A DNA stretch of 64,000 bases from Schoenoplectus triqueter (taxonomy: Eukaryota; Streptophyta; Magnoliopsida; Poales; Cyperaceae): NCBI GenBank assembly GCA_964058805.1, contig CAXKVV010000144.1, positions 1 through 64,000 of the forward strand, given 5' to 3'. Shown here one piece after another: positions 19,401-33,560 of this stretch (position 1 is its first letter; every line of letters starts with the position of its first letter). The translations under genes and the position numbers were made by a program. Below the pieces are notes generated by a model. The model was not told the DNA's origin and made no database searches. It saw only the letters and a program-made list of their open reading frames with translations.

Positions 19401-22400
19401 CGCCCGGACTCATTTCGGCGCTACCGAGGGCGTCGGGTCCCGTTTTCATGATTTGCGCGCCCGGACTCATTTTCGGCGGTACCGTCGGCGTCGTGGCTTG
19501 TTTTCATGTTTTGGGCTCGCTGACTCGTTTTCGGCGTCGTGACCCGTTTTCATGTTTTGCGCGCTCGGACTCGTTTTCGGCGGTCTCGAGGGCGTCGGGT
19601 CCCATTTTCATGTTTTGCGCACAGGGACTCATTTTCGGCGGTACCGAAGGCGTCAGGTCCCGTTTTCATGTTTTGGGCGCTCGGACTCGTTTTCGGGGGT
19701 CTCGAGGGCGTCGGGTCCCGTTTTCGGCAGTATCGAGGGCGTCGGGTATCGTTTTCATGTTTTGCGCGCCCGAACTCATTTTCAGCGGTACCGAGGGCGT
19801 CGGGTCCCGTTTTCATGTTTTGCGCACGGGGACTAGTTTTCGGAGGTACCGAGGGCGTCGGGTCCCGTTTTAATCTTTTGCGCGCCCGGACTCGTTTTCG
19901 GCCGTACCGAGGGCGTCGGGTCTTGTTTTCATGTTTTGCGCTCCCTGACTTGTTTTCGGAAGTAACGAGGGCGTCGGGTCCCGTTTTCTTGTTTTGCGCA
20001 CCCGGACTCGTTTTCGACGGTACCGAGGGCGTCGAGTCCCGTTTTCATGTTTTGCGCGCGTGGACTAGTTTGCAGAAGTATCGAGGTCGTCGGGTCCCGT
20101 TTTCATGTTTTGCGCGCCCGAACTCAATTTCGGCGGTATCGAGTGCGTCGGGTATCGTTTTCATGTTTTGCGCGCCCGAACTCAATTTCGGCGGTATCGA
20201 GTGCGTCGGGTATCGTTTTCATGTTTTGCGCGCTCGAACTAATTTTCGGCGGTACCGAGGGCGTCGGGTCCCGTTTTCATGTTTTGCGCGCGGGGACTAG
20301 TTTTCGGAAGTACCGAGGTCGTCGGGTCCCGTTTTCATCTTTTGCGCGCCCAGATTCGTTTTCGGCGGTACCAAGGGCGTCGGGTCCCGTTTTCATGTTT
20401 TGCGCACCCTGACTCGTTTTCGGCAGTACCGAGGGCGTCGGGTCCGATTTTCACGTTTTGCGTGCCCGGACTCGTTTTCGGCGGTATCGAGGGCGTCTGG
20501 TCTCGTTTTCATGTTTTGGACGCCCGGACTCGTTTTCGGCGGTCTCGAGGGCGTCGGGTCCCGTTTTCGGCGGTATCGAGGGCGTCGGGTCTCGTTTTCA
20601 TGTTTTGGGCGCCCGGACTCGTTTTCGGCGGTCTCGTGGTCGTCGGGTCCCATTTTCGGCGGTATCGAGGGCGTCGGGTATCGTTTTCATGTTTTGCGCG
20701 CCCAAACTCATTTTCGACGGTACCGAGGGCGTCGGGTCCCGTTTTCATGTTTTGCACGCGTGGACTAGTTTTCGGATGTTCCGAGGGCGTTGGGTCCCGT
20801 TTTCATTTTTTGCACGCCCGGACTCGTTTTCGGCGGTACCGACGGCGTCGGGTCTTGCTTTCATGTTTTGGGCTCGTTGACACGTTTTTGGCGGTAACGA
20901 GGGCGTCGTGTCTCGTTTTCTTGTTTTGCGCGCTCGAACTCGTTTTCGGCGTAACGAGGGCGTCGGGTCCCATTTTCATGTTTTGCGCGCCGGAACTCAT
21001 TTTCGGCGGTACCGAGGGCGTCCGGTCCCGTTTTCAAGTTTTGGGCGCCCGGACTCGTTTTCGGGGGTCTCGAGGGCGTCGGGTCCCGTTTTCGGCGGTA
21101 TCGAGGGCGTCGGGTATCGTTTTCATGTTTTGCGCGTCCGAATTCATTTTCGGCGGTACTGAGGGCGTCCGGTCCCGTTTTCAAGTTTTGGGCGCCCGGA
21201 CTCGTTTTCGGGGGTCTCGAGGGCGTCGGGTCCCGTTTTCGGCGGTATCGAGGGCGTCGGGTATCGTTTTCATGTTTTGCGCGCCCGAACTCATTTTCAG
21301 CGGTACCGAGGGCGTCGGGTCTCGTTTTCATGTTTTGCATGCCCGGACTCGTTTTCAACGGTATAGAGGGCGTCGTGTCTCGTTTTCTTGTTTTACGCTT
21401 CCGAACTCGTTTTCGGCGGTACCGAGGGCGTTGGGTCCCGTTTTCATGTTTTGCGCGCCCGGACTCACTTTCGACAGTATCGAGGGCCTCAATTCCCGTT
21501 TTCAAGTTCTACGCGCCCTGACTCATTTTCGACGGTACCGAGGGCGTCGTGTCTCGTTTTCTTGTTTTGCCCGCCCGGACTCGTTTTCGACGGTACCGAG
21601 GGCCTCGGTTCCCGTTTTCAAGTTTTGCGCCCGGACTCGTTTTCGACGGTACCAAGGGCGTCATGTCTTGTTTTCTTGTTTGGCGCGCCCGGACTCGTTT
21701 TCGGAGGTACCGAGGTCGTCGGCTCCCGTTTTCTTGTTATGCGCGCCCGGAATCATTTTCGACGGTACCGAGGGCGTCGTGTCTCGTTTTCTTGTTTGGC
21801 GCGCCCGGACTCGTTTTCGGAGGTACCGAGGGCGTCGGGTCCCGTTTTGATGTTTTGCACGCCCGAACTCATTTTCGGCGGTACCGAGGGCGTCGGGTCC
21901 CATTTTCATCTTTTGCACGCCCGGACTCGTTTTGGGCCGTACCGAGGGCGTCGAGACCTTTTTTCATGTTTTGCGCTCCCTGACTCGTTTTTGGCGGTAA
22001 CGAGGGCGTCGGGTCCCGTTTTCATGTTTTGCGCGCGGGGATTAGTTTTCGGATGTACCGAGGTCGTCGGGTCCCGTTTTCATGTTTTGCGCGCCCAGAT
22101 TCGTTTTCGACGGTACCAAGGGCGTCGGTCCCGTTTTCATGTTTTGCGATCGGTGACTCGTTTTGAGCGGTAACGAGGGCGTCAGGTCCCGTTTTCATGT
22201 TTTGCGCACCCAGACTCGTTTTCGGCAGTACCGAGGGCGTCGGGTCCGGTTTTCACGTTTTGCGCGCCCAGACTCGTTTTCGGCGGTATCGAGGGCGTCG
22301 GGTCCCGTTTTCATGTTTTGGGTGCACGGACTCGTTTTCGGGGGTCTCGAGGGCGTCGGGTCCCGTTTTCGGCGGTATCGAGGGCATCGGATATCGTTTT

Positions 22401-25400
22401 CATGTTTTGCGCGCCCGAACTCATTTTCGGCGGTACCAAGGGCGTCGGGTCCCGTTTTCATGTTTTGCGCACGTGGACTAGTTTTCGGAGGTACCGAGGG
22501 CGTCGGGTCCCGTTTTCATCTTTTGCACGCCCGGACTCGTTTTCGGCCGTACCGAGGGCGCCGGGTCTTGTTTTCATGTTTTGCGCTCCCTGACTCGTTT
22601 TTGGCGGTAACGAGGGCGTCGGGTCCCGTTTTCGGCGGTATCGAGGGCGTCGGGTATCGTTTTCATGTTTTGCGCGCCCGAACTCATTTTCGGCGGTACC
22701 GAGGGCGTCGGGTCCCGTTTTGCGCGCGGGGATTAGTTTTCGGAAGTACCGAGGTCGTCGGGTCCCGTTTTCATGTTTTGCGCGCCCAGATTCGTTTTCG
22801 GCGGTACCAAGGGCGTCGGGTCCCGTTTTCATGTTTTGCGATCCGTGACTCGTTTTTAGCGGTAACGAGGGCGTCAGGTCCCGTTTTCATGTTTTGCGCA
22901 CCCAGACTCGTTTTCGGCAGTACCGAGGGCGTCGGGTCCGGTTTTCACGTTTTGCGCGCCCGGACTCGTTTTCGGCGGTATCGAGGGCGTCGGGTCCCGT
23001 TTTCATGTTTTGGGTGCACGGACTCGTTTTCGGGGGTCTCGAGGGCGTCGGGTCCCGTTTTCGGCGGTATCGAGGGCGTCGGATATCGTTTTCATGTTTT
23101 GCGCGCCCGAACTCATTTTCGGCGGTACCAAGGGCATCGGGTCCCGTTTTCATGTTTTGCGCACGTGGACTAGTTTTCGGAGGTACCGAGGGCATCGGGT
23201 CCCGTTTTCATCTTTTGCACGCCCGGACTCGTTTTCGTTTTCGGCCGTACCGAGGGCGTCGGGTCTTGTTTTCATGTTTTAAGCTCCTTGACTCGTTTTT
23301 GGCGGTAACGAGGGCGTCGGGTCTCGTTTTCTTGTTTTGCGCTCCCTGACTCGTTTTCGACGGTACTGAGGGCGTCGGGACCCGTTTTCACGTTTTGCGC
23401 GCCCGGACTCGTTTTCGGCGGTACCGAGGGCGTCGGGTCCCGTTTTCATGTTTTGCGCGCCCGGACTCATTTCGGCGCTACCGAGGGCGTCGGGTCCCGT
23501 TTTCATGATTTGCGCACCCGGACTCGTTTTCGGCGGTACCGACGGCGTCGTGTCTTGTTTTCATGTTTTGGGCTCGCTGACTCGTTTTTGGCGGAAACGA
23601 GGGCGTCGTGTCTCGTTTTCTTGTTTTGCGCGCTCGAGGTCCGGACTCGTTTTCGGCGTATCGAGGTCGTCGGGTCCCGTTTTCATGTTTTGCGCGCTCG
23701 GACTCGTTTTCGGCGGTCTCGAGGTCGTCGGGTCCCATTTTCATGATTTGCGCACCGGGACTCATTTTCGGCGGTACCGAAGGCGTAAGGTCCCGTTTTC
23801 ATGTTTTGGGCGCACGGACTCGTTTTCGGGGGTCTCGAGGGCGTCGGGTCCCGTTTTCGGCAGTATCGAGGGCGTCGGGTATCGCTTTCATGTTTTGCGC
23901 GCCCGAACTCATTTTCAGCGGTACCGAGGGCGTCGGGTCCCGTTTTCATGTTTTGCGCACGGGGACTAGTTTTCGGAGGTACCGAGGGCGTCGGGTCCCG
24001 TTTTCATCTTTTGCGCGCCCGGACTCGTTTTCGGCCGTACCGAGGGCGTCGGGTCTTGTTTTCATGTTTTGCGCTCCCTGACTCGTTTTTGGCGGTAACG
24101 AGGGCGTCGGATCCCGTTTTCTTGTTTTGCGCACCCGGACTCGTTTTCGACGCTACCGAGGGCGTCGAGTCCCGTTTTCATGTTTTGCGCGCATGGACTA
24201 GTTTGCGGAAGTATCGAGGTCGTCGGGTCCCGTCTTCATGCTTTGCGCGCCCAGACTCATTTTCGGCGGTACCGAGGGCGTGTCGGGTCCGGTTTTCACG
24301 TTTTGCGCGCATGGACTCATTTTCGGCGGTACCGAGGGCGTCGCGTCCCGTTTTCATGTTTTGCGCGCCCGAACTCAATTTCGGCGGTATCGAGTGCGTC
24401 GGGTATCGTTTTCATGTTTTGCGCGCTCGAACTAATTTTCGGCGGTACCGAGGGCGTCGGGTCCCGTTTTCATGTTTTGCGCGCGGGGACTAGTTTTCGG
24501 AAGTACCGAGGTCGTCGGGTCCCGTTTTCATGTTTTGCGCGCCCAGATTCGTTTTCGGCGGTACCAAGGGCGTCGTGTCCCGTTTTCATGTTTTGCGCGC
24601 GTGGACTAGTTTGCGGAACTATCGAGGTCGTCGGGTCCCGTCTTCATGCTTTGCGCGCCCAGACTCATTTTCGGCGGTACCGAGGGCGTGTCGGGTCCGG
24701 TTTTCACGTTTTGCGCGCATGGACTCATTTTCGGCGGTACCGAGGGCGTCGCGTCCCGTTTTCATGTTTTGCGCGCCCGAACTCAATTTCGGCGGTATCG
24801 AGTGCATCGGGTATCGTTTTCATGTTTTGCGCGCTCGAACTAATTTTCGGCGGTACCGAGGGCGTCGGGTCCCGTTTTCATGTTTTGCGCGCGGGGACTA
24901 GTTTTCGGAAGTACCGAGGTCGTCGGGTCCCGTTTTCATGTTTTGCGCGCCCAGATTCGTTTTCAGCGGTACCAAGGGCGTCGTGTCCCGTTTTCATGTT
25001 TTGCAATCCTTGACTCGTTTTTAGCGGTAACGAGGGCGTCAGGTCCCATTTTCATGTTTTGCGCACCCAGACTCGTTTTCGGCAGTACCGAGGGCGTCGG
25101 GTCCGGTTTTCACGTTTTGCGTGCCCGGACTCGTTTTCGGCGGTATCGAGGGCGTCGGGTCTCGTTTTCATGTTTTGGGCTCCCGGACTCGTTTTCGGCG
25201 GTCTCGAGGGCGTCGGGTCCCGTTTTCGGCGGTATCGAGGGCGTCGGGTATCGTTTTCATGTTTTGCGCGCCCAAACTCATTTTCGGCGGTACCGAGGGC
25301 GTCGGGTCCCGTTTTCATGTTTTGCACGCGTGGACTAGTTTTCGGAGGTTCCGAGGGCGTTGGGTCCCGTTTTCATCTTTTGCACGCCCGGACTCGTTTT

Positions 25401-28400
25401 CGGCGGTACCGACGGCGTCGGGTCTTGTTTTCATGTTTTGGGCTCGCTGACACGTTTTTGGCGGTAACGAGGGCGTCGTGTCTCGTTTTCTTGTTTTGCG
25501 CTCTCGAACTCGTTTTCGGCGTATCGAGGGCGTCGGGTCCCATTTTCTTGTTTTGCGCGCCGGGACTCATTTTCGGCGGTACCAAGGGCGTCCGGTCCCG
25601 TTTTCAAGTTTTGGGCGCCCGGACTCGTTTTCGGGGGTCTCGAGGGCGTCGGGTCCCGTTTTCGGCGGTATCGAGGGCGTCGGGTCCCGTTTTCGTTGGT
25701 ATCGAGGGCGTCGGGTATCGTTTTCATGTTTTGCGCGCCCGAACTCATTTTCGGCGGTACCGAGGGCGTCGGGTCCCGTTTTCATGTTTTGGGCGCACAT
25801 ACTTGTTTTCGGGGGTCTCGAGGGCGTCGGGTCCCGTTTTCGGCAGTATCGAGGGCGTCGGGTATCGTTTTCATGTTTTGCGCGCCCGAACTCATTTTCA
25901 GCGGTACCGAGGGCCTCGGGTCCCGTTTTCATCTTTTGCGCTCCCGGACTTCGAGTCGTACCGAGGGCGTCGGGTCTTGTTTTCATGTTTTGCGCTCCCT
26001 GACTCGTTTTTGGCGGTAACGAGGGCGTCGGGTCCCGTTTTCTTGTTTTGCGCACGGGAACTAGTTTTCGGAGGTACTGAGGGCGTCGGGTCCTGTTTTC
26101 ATCTTTTGTGCGCCCAGACTCATTTTCGGCGGTACCGATGGCGTCGGGTCCCGTTTCCTTGTTTTTTGCGCGCCCGGACTCGTTTTCAACGGTACCGAGG
26201 GCCTCGGGTCCAATTTTCACATTTTGCACGCCCGGACTCGTTTACAGCGGTACCGAGGGCGTCGTTTCTCGTTTTCTTGTTTCGCGCGCCCGGACTCGTT
26301 ATCGGCGGTACCGAGGGCGTTGGGTCTCGTTTTCTTGTTTTGGTCACCGAGACTCGTTTTCTGCGGTACCGAGGTCGTCGGGTCCCGTTTTCATGTTTTG
26401 CGCGCCCGGACTCGTGTTCGGCGGTACTAAGGGTGTCGGATCCCGTTTCCATGTTTTGCGCACTCGGACTCGTTTTCGACGGTACCGAGGGCTTCGGGTC
26501 CAGTTTTCAAGTTTTGCGCGCCCGGACTCGTTTAAGGCGGTATCGAGGGCGTCGGGTCTCGATATCATGTTTTGGGCGCCCGGACTCATTTTCGGCGGTA
26601 CCGAGGTCGTCGGGTCCCGTTTTCATGTTTTGCGCGCCCGGAATCGTTTTCGGCGGTACCGAGGGCGTCGGGTCCCGTTTCCTTGTTTTGCACGCCCGGA
26701 CTCGTTTTCAACGGTATAGAGGGCGTCGTGTCTCGTTTTCTTGTTTTACGCGCCCGAACTCGTTTTCGGCGGTACCGAGGGCGTTGGGTCCCGTTTTCAT
26801 GTTTTGCGCGCCCGGACTCGCTTTCGACAGTATCGAGGGCCTCGGTTCCCGTTTTCAAGTTCTACGCGCCCTGACTCATTTTCGACGGTACCGAGGGCGT
26901 CGTGTCTCGTTTTCTTGTTTTGCCCGCCCGGACTCGTTTTCGGCGGTACCGAGGGCGTCGGGTCCCGTTTTCATGTTATGCGCGCTCGGAATTATTTTCG
27001 ACGGTACCGAGGGCGTCGTGTCTCGTTTTCTTGTTTGGCGCGCCCGGACTCGTTTTCGGAGATACCGAGGTCGTCGGGTCCCGTTTTGATATTTTGCACG
27101 CCCGAACTCATTTTCGGCGGTACCGAGGGCGTCGGGTCCCATTTTCAAATTTTGCACGCCCGGACTCTTTTTCGGCCGTACCGAGGGCGTCGAGACTTGT
27201 TTTCATGTTTTGCGCTCCCTGACTCGTTTTTGGCGGTAACGCGGGCGTTGGGTCCCGTTTTCTTGTTTTGTGCACCCGGACTCGTTTTCGACGGTACCGA
27301 GGGCGTCGGGTCCCGTTTTCACGTTTTGCGCGCCCGGACTCGTTTTCGGCGGTACCGAGGGCGTCGGGTCCCGTTTTCAAGTTTTGCGCGCCCAGACTCA
27401 TTTCGGCGCTACCGAGGGCGTCGGGTCCCGTTTTCATGTTTTGCTCGCCGGACTCGTTTTCGGCGGTACCGAGGCCGTCGGGTCTTGTTTTCATGTTTTG
27501 GGCTCGCTGACTCGTTTTTGGCGGTAACGAGGACGTCCTGTCTCGTTTTTATGTATTGCGCGCCCGGACTCGTTATCGGCGGTACCGAGGGCGTCCTGTC
27601 CCGTTTTTATGTTTTGTTCGCCGGACTCGTTTTCGACGGTACCGAGGCCGTCGGGTCCTGTTTTCTTGTTTTGCGCGCCCGGACTCGTTTTCGGCGGTAC
27701 CGACGGCGTCGGGTCTTGTTTTCATGTTTTGGGCTCGCTGACTCGTTTTTGGCAGTAACGAGGGCGTCCTGTCCCGTTTTTATGTATTGCGCGCCCGGAC
27801 TCGTTATCGGCGGTACCGAGGGTGTCGGGTCTCGTTATCATGTTTTGGGCGCCCGGACTCATTTTCGGCGGTACCGAGGTCGTCAGGTCCCGTAATCTAG
27901 TTTTGCGCGCCCGGAATCGTTTTCGGCGGTACCGAGGGCGTCGGGTCCCGTTTCCATGTTTTGCACGCCCGGACTCGTTTTCAACGGTATAGAGGACGTC
28001 GTGTCTCGTTTTCATGTTTTGGGCGCACGGACTCGTTTTCGGGGGTCTCGATGGCGTCGGGTCCCGTTTTCGGCAGTATCGAGGGCGTCGGGTATCGTTT
28101 TCACGTTTTGCGCGCCCGAACTCATTTTCAGCGGTACCGAGGGCGTCGGGTCCCGTTTTCATGTTTTGCGCACGGGGACTAGTTTTCGGAGGTACCGAGG
28201 GCGTCGGGTCCCGTTTTCATCTTTTGCGAGCCCGGATTCGTTTTCGGCCGTACCGAGGGCGTCGGGTCTTGTTTTCATGTTTTGCCCTCCCTGACTCGTT
28301 TTCGGCGGTAACGAGGGCGTCGGGTCCCGTTTTCTTGTTTTGCGCACCCGGACTCGTTTTCGACGGTACCGAGGGCGTCGAGTCCCGTTTTCATGTTTTG

Positions 28401-28700
28401 CGCGCGTGGACTAGTTTGCGGAAGTATCGAGGTCGTCGGGTCCTGTTTTCATGCTTTGCGCGCCCAGACTCATTTTCGGCGGTACCGAGGGCATGTCGGG
28501 TCCGGTTTTCACGTTTTGCGCGCATGGACTCGTTTTCAGCGGTACCGAGGGCGTCGCGTCCCGTTTTCATGTTTTGCGCGCCCGAACTCATTTTCGGCGG
28601 TATCGAGTGCGTCGGGTATCGTTTTCATGTTTTGCGCGCTCGAACTCATTTTCGGCGGTACCGAGGGCGTCAGGTCTCGTTTTCATGTTTAGCGCGCGGG
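13488..28700 (+). repeat. Domain of about 4-kb higher-order blocks
   Basis: Ordered runs of variant monomers recur at long distances: 13,561 with 17,364 (3,803 bp), 14,694 with 18,843 (4,149), 16,380 with 20,400 (4,020), 17,132 with 21,388 (4,256), 16,380 with 25,059 (8,679) and 24,178 with 28,391 (4,213). The offsets differ by gain or loss of small groups of monomers inside blocks. For example, an extra about 346 bp lies in the second block: CATTTCGGCGCTACC, single at 14,101 in block one, is doubled at 17,904 and 18,250. Three to four blocks of roughly 70 monomers are present. Confidence 0.85.
24181..24996 (+). repeat. 408-bp tandem duplication inside a 4-kb block
   Basis: The run starting TGTTTTGCGCGC with GGACTAGTTTGCGG at 24,181 is repeated from 24,589 (408 bp). 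It includes the rare GGGCGTGTCGGGTCCG insertion variant and the AACTCAATTTCGG unit. Confidence 0.8.
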
Positions 28701-31360
28701 GACCAGTTTTCGGAATTACCGAGGTCGTCGGGTCTCGTTTTCATGTTTTGCGCGCCCAGATTCATTTTCGGCGGTACTAAGGGCGTCGGGTCCCGTTTTC
28801 ATGTTTTGTAATCCTTGACTCGTTTTTAGCGCTAACGAGGGCGTCAGGTCCCATTTTCATGTTTTGCGCACCCAGACTCGTTTTCGGCAGTACCAAGGGC
28901 GTCGGGTCCGGTTTTCACGTTTTGCGCGCCCGGTCTCGTTTTCGACGGTATTGAGGGCGTCGGGTCTCGTTTTCATGTTTTGGGCGCCCGGACTCGTTTT
29001 CGGCGGTCTCGAGGGCTTCGAGTCCCGTTTTCGGCGGTATCGAGGGGGTCGGGTATCGTTTTCATGTTTTGCGCGCCAAACTCATTTTCGGCGGTACCGA
29101 GGGCGTCGGGTCTCGTTTTCAGGTTTTGCGCGCGTGGACTAGTTTTCGGAGGTACCGAGGGCGTTGGGTCCCGTTTTCATCTTTTGCACGCCCGGACTCG
29201 TTTTTGGCGGTACCGACGGTGTCGGGCCTTGTTTTCATGTTTTGGGCTTGCTGACTCGTTTTTGGCGGTAACGAGGGCGTCGTGTCTCATTTTCTTGTTT
29301 TGCGCGCTCGAACTCGTTTTCGGCGTATCGAGGGCGTCGGGTCCCATTTTCATGTTTTGCGCGCCGGGAGTTATTTTCGGCGGTACCGAGGGCGTCAGGT
29401 CCTGTTTTCAAGTTTTGGGCGTCCGGACTCGTTTTCGGGGGTCTCGAGGGCGTCGGGTCCCGTTTTCGGCGGTATCGAGGGCGTCGGGTATCGTTTTCAT
29501 GTTTTGCGCGCCCGAACTCATTTTCGGCGGTACCGAGGGCGTCGGGTCCCGTTTTCATGTTTTGCCCGCGGGGACTAGTTTTCGGAGGTACCGAGGGCGT
29601 CGGGTCCCGTTTTCATCTTTTGCGCGCCCGGACTCGTTTTCGGCCGTATCGAGGGCGTCGGGCCTTGTTTTCATGTTTTGCGCTCCCTGACTCGTTTTTG
29701 GCGGTACCGAGGGCGTCGGGTCCCGTTTTCTTGTTTTGCGCACCCGGAATCGTTTTCGACGGTACCGAGGGCGTCGAGTCCCGTTTTCATGTTTTGCGCG
29801 CGTGGACTACTTTTCGGAAGTATCGAGGTCGTCGGGTCCCGTTTTCATGTTTTGCGCGCCCAGACTCGTTTTCGGCGGTACCGAGGGCGTCGGGTCCGAT
29901 TATCACGTTTTGCGCGCCGGGACTCGTTTTCGGCGGTACCGAGGGCGTCGCGTCCCGTTTTCATGTTTTGCGCGCCCGAACTCATTTTCGGCGGTATCGA
30001 GGGCGTCGGGTATTATTATCATGTTTTGCGCGCTCGAACTCATTTTCGGCGGTACCGAGGGCGTTAGGTCCCGTTTTCATGTTTTGCGCGCGAGGACTAG
30101 TTTTCAGATGTACCGAGGTCGTCGGGTCCCGTTTTCAGGCTTTGCGCGCCTAGATTCGTTTTCGGCAGTACCAAGGGCGTCGGGTCCCGTTTTCATGTTT
30201 TGCGATCCTTGACTCGTTTTTAGCGGTAACGTGGGCGTCAGGTCCCGTTTTCATGTTTTGCGCACCCAGACTCGTTTTCGGCAGTACCGAGGGTGTCGGG
30301 TCCGGTTTTCACATTTTGCGCGCCCGGACTCGTTTTCGGCGGTACCGAGGGCGTTGGGTCCCGTTTTCATGTTTTGCGCGCGTGGACTCATTTTCGGCGG
30401 TACCAAGGGCGTCGGGTCCCAATTTCATCTTTTGCACGCCCGGAGTCGTTTTCGGCCGTACCGAGGGCATCGAGACTTGTTTTCATGTTTTGCGCTCCCT
30501 GACTCGTTTTTGGTGGTAACGAGGGCGTCGGGTCCCGTTTTCTTGTTTTGCGCACCCGGACTCATTTTCGACGGTACCGAGGGCGTCGCGTCCCGTTTTC
30601 ATGTTTTGCGCGCCCGGACTCATTTCGGCGCTACCGAGGGCGTCGGGTCCCGTTTTCATGTTTTGCGCGCCCGGACTCGTTTTCGGCGGTCTCGACGGCG
30701 TCGGGTCCCGTTTTCGGCGGTACCGACGGCGTCGGGTCTTGTTTTCATGTTTTGGGCTCGCTGACTCGTTTTTGGCGGTAACGAGGGCGTCGTGTCTCGT
30801 TTTCTTGTCTTGCGTGCTCGGATTCATTTTCGGCGTATCGAGGTCGTCGGGTACCGTTTTCATGTTTTGCGCTCTCGGACTCGTTTTCGGCGGTCTCGAG
30901 GGCGTCAGGTCCCATTTTCATGTTTTGCGCGCTCGGACTCGTTTTCGGCTGTCTCGAGGGAGTCGGGTCCCATTTTCATGTTTTGCGCGCCGGGACTCAT
31001 TTTCGGCGGTCTCGAGGGCGTCCGGTCCCATTTTCATGTTTTGCGCGCTCGGACTCGTTTTCGGCGGTCTCGAGGGCGTCGGGTCCGATTTTCATGTTTT
31101 GCGCGCCGGGACTCATTTTCGGCGGTACCGAGGGCGTCAGGTCCCGTTTTCATGTTTTGGGCGCCCGGACTCGTTTTCGGGGGTCTCGACGGCGTCGGGT
31201 CCCGTTTTCGGCGGTAGCGAGGGCATCGGGTATCGTTTTCATGTTTTGCGCGCCCGAACTCATATTCGGCGAAACCGAGGGCGTCGGGTCCCGTTTTCAT
31301 GTTTTGCGCGCGGGGAGTAGTTTTCGTAGGTACCGAGGGCGTCGGGTCCTGTTTTCATGT

Positions 31361-32463
31361 TTTTCGCGCCATGACTCGTTATCGGCGGTACCGAGGGCGT
31401 CGGGTCCTGTTTTCATGTTTTTCGCGCCCTGACTCATTTTCGGCGATACAGAGGGCGTTGGGTCCCGTTTCAATGTTTTGAGCGCCCGGACTCGTTTTCT
31501 GCGGTCTCGAGGGCGTCGGGTCCCGTTTTCGGCGGTATCGAGGGCGTCGGTTGTCGTTTTCATGTATTGCGCGCTCGAACTCATTTTCGGTGGTACCGAG
31601 GGCGTCGGGTCCCGTTTTCATGTGTTGCGCGAGTGGACAAGTCTTCGGAAGTACCGAGGTCGTCGGGTCCCGTTTTCATGTTTTGCACGCCCGGACTCCT
31701 TTTGGGCGGTACCGAGGTCGTCGGGTCCCTTTTCATGTTTTGCGTGCTCGGACTCGTTTTCGGCGGTACCGAGGCCGTCGGGTCCCGTTTTCAAGTTTTG
31801 CGCGCCCGGTCTCATTTGCATTGGTAGTGAGTGCGTCTTGTCTCGTTTTCTTGTTTTGCGCGCCCGGACTCATTTTCGACGGTACCGAGGGCGTCGGGTC
31901 CTGTTTTCATGTTTTTCGCGCCATGACTCGTTATCGGCGGTACCGAGGGCGTCGGGTCCTGTTTTCATGTTTTTCGCGCCCTGACTCGTTTTTGGCGATA
32001 CCGAGGGCGTCGGGTCCCGTCTCAATGTTTTGCGCGCCCGGACTCCTTTTCGGCGGTCTCGAGGGCGTCGGGTCCCGTTTTCGGCGGTATCGAGGGTGTC
32101 GGGTGTCGTTTTCATGTTTTGCGCGGTCGAACTCATTTTCGGCGGTACCGAGGGCGTCGGGTCCAGTTTTCATGTGTTGCGCGCGTGGACAAGTTTTCGG
32201 AAGTACCGAGGTCGTCGGGTCCCGTTTTCATGTTTTGCGCGCCCAGACTCGTTTTCGGCGGTACCGAGGGCGTCGGGTCTCGTTTTCATGTTTTGCGATC
32301 CTTGACTCGTTTTGAGCGGTAACGAGGGCGTCGGGTCCCGTTTTCTTCTTTTGCGCACCCAGACTCGTTTTCGGCGGTACCGAGGGTGTCGGGTCCGGTT
32401 TTCACATATTGCGCGCGCGGAATCGTTTTCGGCGGTACCGAGGACGTCGGGTTCCGTTTTAAT
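31361..32463 (+). repeat. 552-bp duplication with TTTTTCGCGCCATGAC marker units
   Basis: The CATGTTTTTCGCGCCATGAC and TTTTTCGCGCCCTGAC marker units near 31,360-31,430 recur near 31,912-31,985, 552 bp later. They are followed by the same order of variants. Confidence 0.7.
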
Positions 32464-33560
32464 GTTTTGCGCGTCCGGACTCGTTGTCGGCGGTCTCGCG
32501 GCGTCGAGTCCGGTTTTCGGCGGTATCGAGGGCGTCAGGTATCGTTTTCATGTTTTGCGCGCCCGAACTCATTTTCGGCGGTACCGAGGGCGTCTGGTCC
32601 CGTTTTCATGTTTTGCGCGCGCGGAGTAGTTTTCGGAGGTACCGAGGGCGTCGGGTCCCGATTTCTTGTTTTGCGCGCCCGGACTCGTTTTCGGTGGTAC
32701 CGAGGCCGTCGGGTCCCGTTTTCTTATTTTTCGCGCCTAGACTCGTTTTCGGCGGTCTCGAGGGCGTCGGGTCCCGTTTTCGGCGGTATCGAGGGCGTCG
32801 GGTGTCGTTTTCATGTTTTGCGCGCTCGAACTCATTTTCGGCGGTACCGAGGGCGCCGGATCCAGTTTTCATGTGTTGCGCGCGTGGACAAGTTTTCGGA
32901 AGTACCGAGGTCGTCGGGTCCCGTTTTCGTGTTTTGCGCGCCCAGACTCGTTTTCGGCGGTACCGAGGGCGTCGGGTCTCGTTTTCATGATTTCCGATCC
33001 TTGACTCGTTTTGAGCGGTAACGAGGGCGTCGGGTCCCCGTTTTCATGTTTTGCGCACCCAGACTCGTTTTCGGCGGTACCGAGGGTGTCGGGTCCGGTT
33101 TTCACATTTTGCGCTCGCAGACTCGTTTTCGGCGGTTCCGAGGGCGTCGGGTTCCGTTTTAATGTTTTGCGCGTCCGGACTCGTTTTCGGCGGTCTCGAC
33201 GGCGTCGGGTCCCGTTTTCGACGGTATCGAGGGCGTCAGGTATCATTTTCATGTTTTGCGCGCCCGAACTCATTTTCGGCGGAACCGAGGGCATCTGGTC
33301 CCGTTTTCATGTTTTGCGCGCGCGAAGTAGTTTCGGAGGTACCGAGGGCGTCGGGTCCCGTTTTCATGTTTTGCGCGCCCGGACTCGTTTTCGGCGGTAC
33401 CGAGGCCGTCGGGTCCCGTTTTCTTGTTTTTCGCGCCCAGACTCGTTTTCGACGGTATCGAGGGCGTCGTGTATCGTTTTCTTGTTTTGCGTGACCGGAC
33501 TCATTTTCGGCGGAACCGAGGGCGTCGGGTCCCGTTTTAATGTTTTGCGCGCCCGGACTC
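32161..33560 (+). repeat. 699-bp duplication with CATGTGTTGCGCGCGTGG marker units
   Basis: TCCAGTTTTCATGTGTTGCG at 32,162 recurs at 32,861 (699 bp, about 12 units), followed by the same GGACAAGTTTTCGG unit and the same order of variants. Confidence 0.7.
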